Shown here: positions 53,436-62,100 of the stretch, one piece after another
Position numbering within the stretch: position 1 is the stretch's first letter
Layout: each line of letters opens with the position of its first letter
Assembly: GCF_900104845.1 (NCBI RefSeq)
Contig: NZ_FNSR01000001.1
Location: 310,001 to 374,000 of the forward strand
Origin: Paraburkholderia caballeronis
GTDB lineage: Bacteria > Pseudomonadota > Gammaproteobacteria > Burkholderiales > Burkholderiaceae
Length of the DNA: 64,000 nucleotides
Direction of reading: 5' to 3'
Made by a program: the position numbers and the translations under genes
The notes under the pieces: generated by a model
Seen by the model: only the letters and a program-made list of their open reading frames with translations
What the model was told of the DNA's origin: nothing
Databases searched by the model: none

Positions 53436-53687
53436 TCAAGGACGATTCGTTTCCGCTGAACGTCTTTCTTTCTGCGCCGAAAGGCGCGGGAGTCTTCGCC
53501 TGCTCCGTGCGTCCATCCCCCACACGTTGCTGGGGGATGCTAAAAAAGCGTCAATGTCGGCGACGCGCCATCCGGTTGAACCCGGGCCGAGCTTTAGTGG
53601 GGCGGGAAAGGCACCATCTTTCACACGCTTCGCAATGCGAAGGTCGGTAGTTCGACCCTCCACCGCTCCCATAATAATTTTTTGCAA
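53436..53687 (-). pseudogene. AlpA-type regulator remnant
   Basis: A leftward frame contains AKRVKDGAFPAPLKLGPGST, then GWRVADIDAFLAS, the wing of an AlpA-type regulator (G-x-F-P-x-P-x-K-L-G ... W-R-x-x-D-I-D-A-F). The N-terminal helix-turn-helix is missing and replaced by unrelated residues. With the broken P4 integrase it marks the corpse of a second island. Confidence 0.55.
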
Positions 53688-54127
53688 AAAACTACAGCGA
53701 AAAGATCGTTACCTCCCACGTCGTACCCGCAAGAAGGTGGCGCCCCTCAATGCCTTGTCTAACGGGCCTCTCGCAGTTTTTTTCGATCCCCGCTGAGCCC
53801 TGTTTGTGTCGCGACACCCGCCGCGTTCACCCGAGCGATCGGCGCTGCATGGCTACCCGTTGTGTCGTCTTGGTTGAACCGGAGCGGCGCGTGAAATCGC
53901 CGAACACGACGCACCATGCCACCGACCCGATCCACGCAACGGGCGGTAAGCGATCCGAACCCCGGGCACCAAGCCCACCATCAAACAGCACCGTCTTTTG
54001 GAGGATGTTCGGGAGTTTGAATTTGCACCCGCTTGCCATAATGGCTGTCACCGTCACCCATAACGACCCGGGTACGCGCATCCGCAGGTGTCCCTGAGCG
54101 TCGCTTTATCCAATCAATGAGACAGCC
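53688..54127. other. Intergenic, no gene recognised
   Basis: About 440 bp between the integrative remnant and the FkbM gene. It probably includes the far junction of the old element and the promoter for the following gene. Nothing supportable was seen. Confidence 0.45.
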
Positions 54128-54883
54128 GTGAAGCTTCCCTACACAATCGTATTGCCTACGGTCTATGGTCAGATGCTCGTCAACAGGCACGACATCAACC
54201 AGAGCAATGCCTTGATAAAGACCGGGGCGGCATATGACGTCCGCCAGATCGAGATAGCCTCGTTTCTATGCGAGCGGGCGCCCAGTGGAAGCGTAATGCT
54301 CGACATCGGCGCTAATTTCGGGGCGTACTCGTTGAGTTGCGCAAGGGCGCTCATGCCAAACGGAGGGAGCGTTCACGCATTCGAGGGGCAGCGCATGCTC
54401 GCCTATATGATTTGCGGTTCGGCCGCGATCAACAGCATCGAGAACCTTTATGTTCACCACGCCTGCGTGGGGAACGGCGTCGAGGACATTCCGATCCCGC
54501 ATTTCGATTACCACAGCGAAATGAACTTCGGCAGCGTCGAATTCGGCGCCAACCAGACCGAGAGGCTTCATCAGCCACGCCTGCCGTCCACCGAAAACGT
54601 GCCGCAAATCAGAATCGACGACATGGACTATCGGCAGATCTGCTTCGCGAAGATCGACGTCGAGGGGATGGAGTACGACGTGCTCGTCGGCGCGAGCAAA
54701 ACCTTCGAGCGTGAACGACCGGTGGCCCTTATCGAGTACATCAAATCCGATAAGGCTCAACTGGCCAACTTTTTCCTGCAGCTGGATTACAAGGTCTGGA
54801 CCTGGGGAAGCGACCTGTTTTGCGTGCCCAGGGAAAAAGAAGCAAGTCTCGGCATCGAATTGCCGGCTATCGAAGGTCAGTGA
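54128..54883 (+). CDS. FkbM-family methyltransferase
   Basis: A 251-residue SAM-dependent methyltransferase starting with GTG. Motif I is VMLDIGANFGAYSLSCARAL, the acidic motif follows at VHAFEGQRMLAYMI, and the closing family signature is FAKIDVEGMEYDVLVGASKT with IEYIKSDKAQLANFF. FkbM-type enzymes O-methylate sugars or polyketides; in bacterial glycan clusters they cap sugars. It is convergent with the methyltransferase-TPR-glycosyltransferase gene and part of the same glycosylation-type cluster. GC content is lower than its neighbours, hinting at later arrival. Confidence 0.85.
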   Translation: MKLPYTIVLPTVYGQMLVNRHDINQSNALIKTGAAYDVRQIEIASFLCERAPSGSVMLDIGANFGAYSLSCARALMPNGGSVHAFEGQRMLAYMICGSAAINSIENLYVHHACVGNGVEDIPIPHFDYHSEMNFGSVEFGANQTERLHQPRLPSTENVPQIRIDDMDYRQICFAKIDVEGMEYDVLVGASKTFERERPVALIEYIKSDKAQLANFFLQLDYKVWTWGSDLFCVPREKEASLGIELPAIEGQ

Positions 54884-54948
54884 ATCCCGGAGCAGGACGG
54901 GCTGCCGCCTGAAGGCGGCGGACCGTAACTGCTGCGCGAACTTATCGT

Positions 54949-54976
54949 GCGGGACAGGACATCAACCCTGTCCCGC
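54949..54976. terminator. Perfect 10-bp hairpin between convergent genes, probable terminator
   Basis: GCGGGACAGG and CCTGTCCCGC are separated by 8 nt. A smaller hairpin (CCGCC-TGAA-GGCGG) lies at about 54,904-54,918. No T-run follows, so termination is only likely from position, between FkbM (stop 54883) and the leftward gene (stop 55071). Confidence 0.5.
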
Positions 54977-55070
54977 CTCGAATCAGTGTTTTGCGAAGTG
55001 GCCGGTTTCATGCCCCGGCCCTCGCTGAAAAACGAATCGCGCGGAACACACCTTTCCGTATGGCGGGCAA

Positions 55071-57131
55071 TCACCCCACCGCCGCCGCTTCCCGCTGATT
55101 CACCAGCGTCACCAGCGTCGTCGCGACGACCGCCAGCACCGTCGCCCAGTCCTCCGGGCTCTGCTGACGGAACTGCGTCAGCGTCGGGTACCACGGGCTG
55201 TCCGGACGCTCTTCCATCCAGCGCCAGCAACTGTCGAACCGGTTCAGCAGCCAGACCGGGCGGCCGAGCGCGCCGGCGAGGTGCGCAACGGCCGAATCCA
55301 CCGAAATCACCAGATCCAGGTTCTGGATCAGCGCGGCGGTCGCGGCCATGTCCGTGAAGTCGGCCGACCAGTCGTGCAGGCCCGGCGCGGCCAGCGCCCC
55401 GTCCTTCTGCAGCGAAACGAACGAAATCCCCGGCAGGTCGAGCAGCGGCAGGATCTGCTCGACCGGAATCGAGCGGCTCCGGTTGCGCCAGTGCTGCGGA
55501 CTGCCGGCCCAGCACAGGCCGACGCGCAGGCCGGGCAGCGGCTCGACCCGCTTGCGCCACGCGTCGGCTTCTTCGGCGTCCGCGTGCAGGTACGGCACGG
55601 CGTTCGGCAGGTTGTCCGGCGTCGAGCGGAACGCGCCGATGAGGTTGTGCAGCGGCACCCGCACGTCGCCGGTGTCGGTCAGTTGTCCGAGCGGCACGAC
55701 CTTGTCGACGCCCTCCGCGTTGTGCAGCAGCCGCACGAGTTCGTTCTGGCATTCGAGCACGACGCTCGCGCCGAGCGCGCGCAGAAGCTGCGCGTAGCGC
55801 ACGAACTGCAGCGTGTCGCCGAGTCCGCTGTCGGCGGACAGCACGATGGTCCGTCCGTCCTGGCGGATGAGCCGGCCGTCCTCGTCCGCGAACAGGCCGA
55901 CCTGCTGGCAGAACTCCGGCGCGCGGCCGTGCCAGATCCAGCTCAGTTCGGTTGCGCCTCTGTCGTAGCGGCCCTTCTTCAGATGCTGGCGACCGGCGAG
56001 GATGTGCGCTTCGGCGTGTTCCGGATTGATGCTGATCGCGCGTTCGAGGTAACGCAGCGCATCGTCGGTCCGGTTCGCGCTTTCGCAGTATTTGCCCAGC
56101 TGGCAGTACGTGCCGGCCGGATCGTCGAAATGCGCGAGGCGGCTTTCGAGCAGCGCGATCGCCGAATCCAGCTCGCCGAGCCCTTCGTAGGTTTCGCACA
56201 GGCCCGCGATCACGCGGCGGTCGTTCGGCGAAACGGCGAGCGCGTTCAGATACGCATCCCTGGCTTCGGCGAGGCGGTGAGTGCTGCCGAGGTGCGCGGC
56301 GAGGTTCAGCAGCGCGTCCGGGTCGTCGGCCTTGAATTCCAGCGCGCGGCGCAGCAGGCTCTCGCGGATCTCGCCGGGAAACAGCAGCGACAGGTTGTTC
56401 AGCGCCGGCACGTGTCCCGGCTCGCTCGCGAGCACGGCCTTGTAATTCTCCAGCGCCTCTTCGAGGCGGCCGGCCTCATGGAGTTCGAGCGCGCGCGCGA
56501 AATGGGCGTTCGTGTCGAGCGCGGGCGCGGCCACCGTCGACGACCGGGGCCGCTTGTACAGCACGAACTCGATCGCCGATTCGGCGAGGCCGTACAGCGT
56601 CTGGTCGTAGCGGGGGCGGTTGTAGTCGAACGTCGAATCGAGCTTTTCGAGCTTCAGGATCTCGACGTCGTCGGCGAACATCGCGAGCAGCTCGACGAGA
56701 TTGATCGAGCGCGGCGACCAGCTTTCCTTCTTCAGGATCGTGAAGGTCCACTTGTGGTCTTCGTTGAAGGTCGACGGCCACACGCCCTGTTCGTACAGGT
56801 CCTCGTCCGGGATCGTGATGACCAGATGGCCGCCCGGCTTGCAGATGCGGATCCAGTTCCGGAGCGCGGTCACCGGATCGACGAGGTGTTCGAGGCAATG
56901 GCTCGAATGGACGAAGTCGAACGAACCGTCGGCGACGGTTTCCATCAGCATCGCGTCGCCGTCGGGCAAGTCCCAGCCGCGCACGGAGCGCATCAGCGGA
57001 AAGAAGTCCGACAGGTTGGACAGCGGGTCCGGGCCGCAACCCACGTCGATGCCGTCGCCGACGAGCCAGCGCGTGAAATACCGCCTGTCGCTGCTACGCC
57101 GGAACATCTGCTTGCTGGTTTCGTTCGCCAT
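55071..57131 (-). CDS. Fusion protein: SAM methyltransferase - TPR repeats - glycosyltransferase
   Basis: A 686-residue, three-part enzyme. Residues 1-195 are a class I methyltransferase (LVGDGIDVGCGPDPLSNLSD; FDFVHSSHCLEHLVDP; CKPGGHLVITIPDED). Residues 210-400 are about six TPR units (ALELHEAGRLEEALENYKAV; AEARDAYLNALAVSPNDRRV; DDALRYLERAISINPEHAEA). Residues 420-670 are a GT-B fold glycosyltransferase of the TPR-linked GT9/GT41-like type (SADSGLGDTLQFVRYAQLLR; LRVGLCWAGSPQHWRNRSRS; DLVISVDSAVAHLAGALGRP). It would transfer a sugar to a protein bound by the TPRs and methylate it or the sugar. No signal peptide. Confidence 0.85.
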   Translation of the reverse strand: MANETSKQMFRRSSDRRYFTRWLVGDGIDVGCGPDPLSNLSDFFPLMRSVRGWDLPDGDAMLMETVADGSFDFVHSSHCLEHLVDPVTALRNWIRICKPGGHLVITIPDEDLYEQGVWPSTFNEDHKWTFTILKKESWSPRSINLVELLAMFADDVEILKLEKLDSTFDYNRPRYDQTLYGLAESAIEFVLYKRPRSSTVAAPALDTNAHFARALELHEAGRLEEALENYKAVLASEPGHVPALNNLSLLFPGEIRESLLRRALEFKADDPDALLNLAAHLGSTHRLAEARDAYLNALAVSPNDRRVIAGLCETYEGLGELDSAIALLESRLAHFDDPAGTYCQLGKYCESANRTDDALRYLERAISINPEHAEAHILAGRQHLKKGRYDRGATELSWIWHGRAPEFCQQVGLFADEDGRLIRQDGRTIVLSADSGLGDTLQFVRYAQLLRALGASVVLECQNELVRLLHNAEGVDKVVPLGQLTDTGDVRVPLHNLIGAFRSTPDNLPNAVPYLHADAEEADAWRKRVEPLPGLRVGLCWAGSPQHWRNRSRSIPVEQILPLLDLPGISFVSLQKDGALAAPGLHDWSADFTDMAATAALIQNLDLVISVDSAVAHLAGALGRPVWLLNRFDSCWRWMEERPDSPWYPTLTQFRQQSPEDWATVLAVVATTLVTLVNQREAAAVG

Positions 57132-57269
57132 AAAAAGCTCTTTCGGTGCGATGAGTCTGCGGGATCCGCGTGCGTGGTTCGTGCGGCCACAGGCACAGTG
57201 CGAGATATCGGCCGGTTTGCGTGAAAACTTGAGACGGCGCGGGCGGCCGTCAGCCGCCGTCAGCCGCCG

Positions 57270-57986
57270 TCACCGATACGAGCCGAAATAGGGCGCGATT
57301 GGCGCGTGCATCAGCTCGGCGCGGTATTCGTACATCAGCGGGTGGAGGATCTCGCCGAGTATTTCGGCCCATCGCAGCGGGTACGACGACTTCGTCCCGT
57401 CGGGCAGGATCACGCCGGCCTGGTCCTGCGGATGCGACGCCGGGAACCGTTGCAGGTCGTCCAGCTTGCGGTCGAGGACGTCGTGGACCTGATTCAGCCA
57501 CTTCTCCGTCAGCGGCGACTGTTTCTCGAAAATGAACGCGCACAGGCCGATCAGTTCGTGATGAGACCTGCGCAGCAGGTCGCCGAATTCACCCTGGACG
57601 TGCGGCAGCCCGTGCGCGAGTTCGGTATAACCGAGTGCGAGTTTGCCCGAATGTTCGAGCGTTTCAAAAAACCGCGGCCATTTTGTGGTCGTGATTTTAA
57701 TGTCGGTATAACCGCCGCCGTAATGGTGCATCAGATAACAGCGCAGATAATCCGATTTATGCGTGGAACTGAGATACGGATAAGCCGGATGCAGCGGGTA
57801 ATCCTTTTTGACCCAGTCCTCGACGCAATGCTGATTGACCAGCGCGACCGGACACGCGACCTGATTAAAGATGCTCCAGAGCGCCTGGATCCGGTTCGCG
57901 GACATCACTTCCGGGCCGGTCCACAGGCAGAAGACGGTGCGGCTGCTGATTCCGTCGAATTCGTGAGAGAGGGGCGGCGTGTTCAT
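57270..57986 (-). CDS. Glycosyltransferase with DXD-type sugar-binding motif (capsule/OCH1-like)
   Basis: A 238-residue protein. VFCLWTGPEVMSANRIQALW is the opening strand-helix of the GT32-type fold, and SSTHKSDYLRCYLMHHYGGG with YTDIKITTT contains the conserved S-D-x-x-R-x-x-x-L-x-x-x-G-G-x-Y-x-D motif, with Asp as metal ligand. The substrate is unknown. Same strand as the flanking glycosyltransferase genes, forming a leftward group with them. Confidence 0.8.
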   Translation of the reverse strand: MNTPPLSHEFDGISSRTVFCLWTGPEVMSANRIQALWSIFNQVACPVALVNQHCVEDWVKKDYPLHPAYPYLSSTHKSDYLRCYLMHHYGGGYTDIKITTTKWPRFFETLEHSGKLALGYTELAHGLPHVQGEFGDLLRRSHHELIGLCAFIFEKQSPLTEKWLNQVHDVLDRKLDDLQRFPASHPQDQAGVILPDGTKSSYPLRWAEILGEILHPLMYEYRAELMHAPIAPYFGSYR

Positions 57987-58056
57987 CGGTGCGTTGGGAA
58001 AGGTGTCGCAAAAAGGGGGGGCGCCCGGCCGGGCGGCGCTGAGCCTGCGGGGAGCG

Positions 58057-58860
58057 TCAGAGCAGATCCGCCGGCAGCGCCATGCCGACCTGCTGCATCA
58101 GGCTCTGCCTGTGCAGCCGCAGCGTCTCGCTGCGCGCGGGATGGCGGCGGTACACATAGAGATAGTCCATCACCGCATTGAAGTTGTTCGCGTCCTCGCT
58201 GTTGCCCCGGCGGTCGGACGACGCGTCGGCGACTTCGTACACGATCGAGCCTTGTATCGGCAGATGCACCGGCATTTCCTTGTCGAAAATGGCGAGCAGA
58301 AAATCCCAATCCTCGTATGCGCGCATATGCGGATCGAAGCGGGTATTGCCGATCAGCCGGCGCGGAAAGGCAAAGCAGGACATATGAACCTGGTTTTTCA
58401 CATAAACGAGTTCATTGAGCTGATGCGTTAAATCGAGTTTCTGCTCCGCGATGAAAACGGGCTGCGGCGCGGCCCGGCTTTCGGTGACGACCGCGCAGTC
58501 GAAATAGACGAACCGGCCGGCGGCGACTTCCGGGCGGGCGGCGAGCTGTTCGAGCAGGCCGGGCTGCCACGCGTCGTCGTCGTCCAGAAACATCACGTAG
58601 CGGCCGGACGCGAGGTCGAGGCCGAGATTGCGGCTCGCCGCCGGGCCGCGCTCGCCGTTGCGTTTGATCTTGATGTCGTCCGGCCCGAGCAGCCGGCTGC
58701 ACACCTCGTCGTCGGCGGGATTCCACTCGTCGGCGACCACGATGACTTCATGGGAAAGCGGACCCGCCTGCGCCTTGATCGACGCGAGCGCGCGCTCCAG
58801 CAGCACCGGGCGCTTGTGCGTCGGAATGATGACAGAAAGAAAGGGTGCGGCGGACGGCAT
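58057..58860 (-). CDS. Family 2 glycosyltransferase
   Basis: A 267-residue GT-A protein: LSVIIPTHKRPVLLERALAS opens the fold, EVIVVADEWNPADDE follows, GPAASRNLGLDLASGRYVMF leads into the metal-binding FLDDDDAW, and RAYEDWDFLLAIFDKEMPVH supplies the ED motif of the catalytic base. It is first in the leftward group, 70 bp upstream of the next gene and divergent from the giant repeat protein, whose start is 306 bp away. Confidence 0.9.
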   Translation of the reverse strand: MPSAAPFLSVIIPTHKRPVLLERALASIKAQAGPLSHEVIVVADEWNPADDEVCSRLLGPDDIKIKRNGERGPAASRNLGLDLASGRYVMFLDDDDAWQPGLLEQLAARPEVAAGRFVYFDCAVVTESRAAPQPVFIAEQKLDLTHQLNELVYVKNQVHMSCFAFPRRLIGNTRFDPHMRAYEDWDFLLAIFDKEMPVHLPIQGSIVYEVADASSDRRGNSEDANNFNAVMDYLYVYRRHPARSETLRLHRQSLMQQVGMALPADLL

Positions 58861-59166
58861 CGTTGCTCCGTGGCGGGAACCGGCGCCGCTGCGGAACGAG
58901 GGCTGACCGGGGCAGGTTTTTCGCGAGTATATCCGGCGCCCCGGCGGTGGCGCGAGGTTCGAAAGGTTCGAAATGCCTTTCTAAAGTCGGCCGAATTGCT
59001 GCCGATAACACTTCTGTCGTCGGCTCTTGCCTTTGAGTCATGTTCTGGCTGGCCGAGTGTGTTCGTTCTGTACGCCAAACGGGGGGCGGGCAGGCTGCGC
59101 GGACCGTTTTTCGGTACGACTGGGTGGCAGGTATGGCGCTGAACAATTAAAAGGACCAAACGGATC
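58861..59166. promoter_or_regulatory. Divergent control region of the glycosyltransferases and the repeat protein
   Basis: A 306-bp gap between the leftward GT2 gene and the rightward repeat-protein gene. An AAGGA at 59151-59155 precedes the repeat-protein ATG by 11 bp. No operator was recognised; sharing this region is the main hint that the two sides work together. Confidence 0.45.
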
Positions 59167-62100
59167 ATGGTATCAATCATCTCGTCAATGACAGCCGCCC
59201 AGGTGCAGGCGCTGACAACGTCGCAGTTCGCGGCGTTGGGCACTGCCGACGTCGCGGCCCTGACCGCAGCGGACATCAAGGGCTTGAACACAAGCCAGCT
59301 TGACGCAATCCAATCCTCGGCAATCGTTTCTCTCAGCAAGGCCGCGATCGCCGCGCTCAGCTCCGCCCAATTGCAGGGGCTGGCGACCGCGCAGGTCCGC
59401 TCGCTGACCACCGGACAGCTCGGCTCGCTGGACGTCTCCGCCATCGTGGGGCTCACGACGAGCCAGATCGGCGTGTTGCAGACGTTCCAGATCAAGAGCC
59501 TGACGGCTACCCAACTGTCGCATCTGACGACGAGCGACGTCGCGGCGCTGGGCTCGGACCAGATCGGCGCGCTGTCGGCGGCCCAGATCGGCGCGTTCGG
59601 CACGGCCGGCGTGCAGGCGCTGGGCTCGGCGGGCATCAAGGCGCTGAACACGGCGCAGATTTCGGGCCTCAGCGTCGCCGAAGTGGCGAGCCTGACGACC
59701 TCCGAAGTGGCCGCGCTCGGCACGGCGCAGGTTCAGAAGCTGTCGGCCGCGCAGATCGGCGCGCTCGGCACGGCGGGTGTCGCGGCACTCGGCACGGCGG
59801 GCGTCAACGCGCTGACGGCGACGCAGATCGCCGCGCTGAGCACGGCGGAAGTCGCGAACCTGACCACGTCGGAAGTGGCGTCGCTGGGTACGGCGCAGGT
59901 GCAGACGCTGTCGGCCGCGCAACTCGGCGCGCTGGGCACGGCGGGTGTTGTCGCGCTGGGCACGGCGGGCGTCGGCGCCTTGAAGGCGACCCAGATTGCC
60001 GGCCTGAGCACGGCGCAGATCGCCAACCTGACGACGGCCGAAGTGTCGGCGCTGGGCACGGCACAGGTGCAGAAGCTGTCGGTCGCGCAGGTCGGCGCGT
60101 TGAGCACGGCGGGTGTCGCCGCGCTGGGTACGGCGCAGATCCAGAAGCTGACGGCGGCGCAGATCGGCGCGCTGGGCACGGCGGGCGTCGTGGCGCTGGG
60201 TACCGCGGGGGTCGGCGCGCTGCTGGCGACGCAGGTGTCCGGCCTGAGCACGGCCGAGGTGGCCAACCTGACGACGGCGGAAGTGGCCGCGCTGGGTACG
60301 GCGCAGGTCCAGAAGCTGACGGTTGCCCAGATCGGCGCACTGAGCACGGCAGGCGTGGCCGCGCTGGGCACCGCGCAGATCCGCTCGCTGTCGGCGTCGC
60401 AACTCGGCGCCCTGGGGACGGCGGGCGTGGTGGCGCTCGGCACCGCGGGCGTAAGCGCGCTGACGACTGCGCAGATCTCCGGCCTCAGCGTCGCTGAAGT
60501 ATCGAGCCTGACGACGTCGGAAGTGGCGGCGCTGGGTACGGCGCAGGTGGCGAAGCTGTCGGTTGCGCAGGTCGGCGCGCTGGGTACGGCGGGCGTCGTG
60601 GCGCTGGGTACCGCCGGGGTCGGCGCGCTGCTGGCGACGCAGGTGTCCGGCCTGAGCACGGCCGAGGTGGCAAACCTGACGACGGCGGAAGTGGCCGCGC
60701 TGGGTACGGCGCAGGTCCAGAAGCTGACGGCTGCGCAGATCGGCGCACTGAGCACGGCGGGTATCGCGTCGCTGGGTACGGCCCAGGTACAGACGCTGTC
60801 GGCCGCGCAACTCGGCGCACTGGGTACGGCCGGCGTGGTGGCGCTGGGTACGGCGGGCGTCCATGCGCTGACGGCGACGCAGGTCGCCGGCCTGAGCACG
60901 GCGGAAGTCGCGAACCTGACGACGGCGGAAGTCGCGTCGCTGGGTACCGCGCAGGTGCAGAAACTGACGGTCGCGCAGATCGGCGCGCTGGGTACGGCGG
61001 GCGTGGTGGCGCTGGGTACGGCGGGCGTGGGCGCGCTGACGGCGGCGCAGGTCGCCGGCCTGAACACGGCGGAAGTGGCGAACCTGACGACGTCGGAAGT
61101 GGCCGCACTGAATACGGCGCAGGTGCAGAAGCTGACGGCTGCGCAGGTCGGCGCGTTGAGCACGGCGGGCGTCGCCGCGCTGGGCACGGCGGAAGTGCAG
61201 AAGCTGTCGGCGTCGCAACTTGGCGCACTGGGTACGGCCGGTGTGGTGGCGCTGGGTACGGCTGGCGTCGGCGCGCTGCTGGCGACGCAGGTGTCCGGCC
61301 TGAGCACGGCGGAGGTGGCAAACCTGACGACGGCGGAAGTGGCCGCGCTGGGTACGGCGCAAGTGCAGAAGCTGACGGCTGCGCAGATCGGCGCACTGAG
61401 CACGGCGGGCGTGGCTGCGCTCGGCACCGCGCAGGTGCAGACGCTGTCCGCCGCGCAGGTCGGCGCGCTGGGTACGGCCGGTGTGGTGGCGCTCGGCACG
61501 GCTGGCGTTCACGCGCTGACGACCGCACAGGTCGCCGGGCTGAGCACGGCTGAAGTCGCGAACCTGACGACGGCGGAAGTGGCGTCGCTGGGTACGGCGC
61601 AGGTGGCGAAGCTGACGGCCGCGCAGGTCGGCGCGCTGGGTACGGCGGGCGTCGTGGCGCTCGGTACGGCAGGTGCTGCCGCGCTGACGGCGACGCAGGT
61701 CGCGGGCCTGAGCACGGCCGAAGTGGCGAACCTGACGACGTCGGAAGTGGCGGCGCTGGGTACGGCGCAGGTGGCGAAGCTGACGGTCGCGCAGATCGGC
61801 GCGCTGAGCACGGCGGCTGTCGCCGCGCTGGGTACGGCCCAGGTACAGACGCTGTCGGTCGCTCAACTCGGCGCGCTGGGTACGGCCGGCGTGGTCGCGC
61901 TCGGAACGGCGGGCGTCCACGCGCTGACGGCGACGCAGGTCGCCGGCCTGAGCACGGCGGAAGTCGCGAACCTGACGACGGCGGAAGTGGCGTCGCTGGG
62001 CACGGCACAGGTGCAGAAGCTGACGGCGGCGCAACTGGGCGCACTGGGTACGTCGGGCGTCGTGGCGCTCGGCACGGCGGGCGTGAGCGCGCTGACGGCG

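Noticed and set aside
53600..53680. tRNA-like sequence (GGTCGGTAGTTCGACCCTCC with a nearby hairpin)
   Set aside because: The T-arm-like piece does not fold into a proper stem and no acceptor strand or anticodon arm of correct size could be found. It may be a degraded attachment site.
55281..57224. A 647-codon plus-strand frame
   Set aside because: Antisense of the methyltransferase-TPR-glycosyltransferase gene; no motifs.
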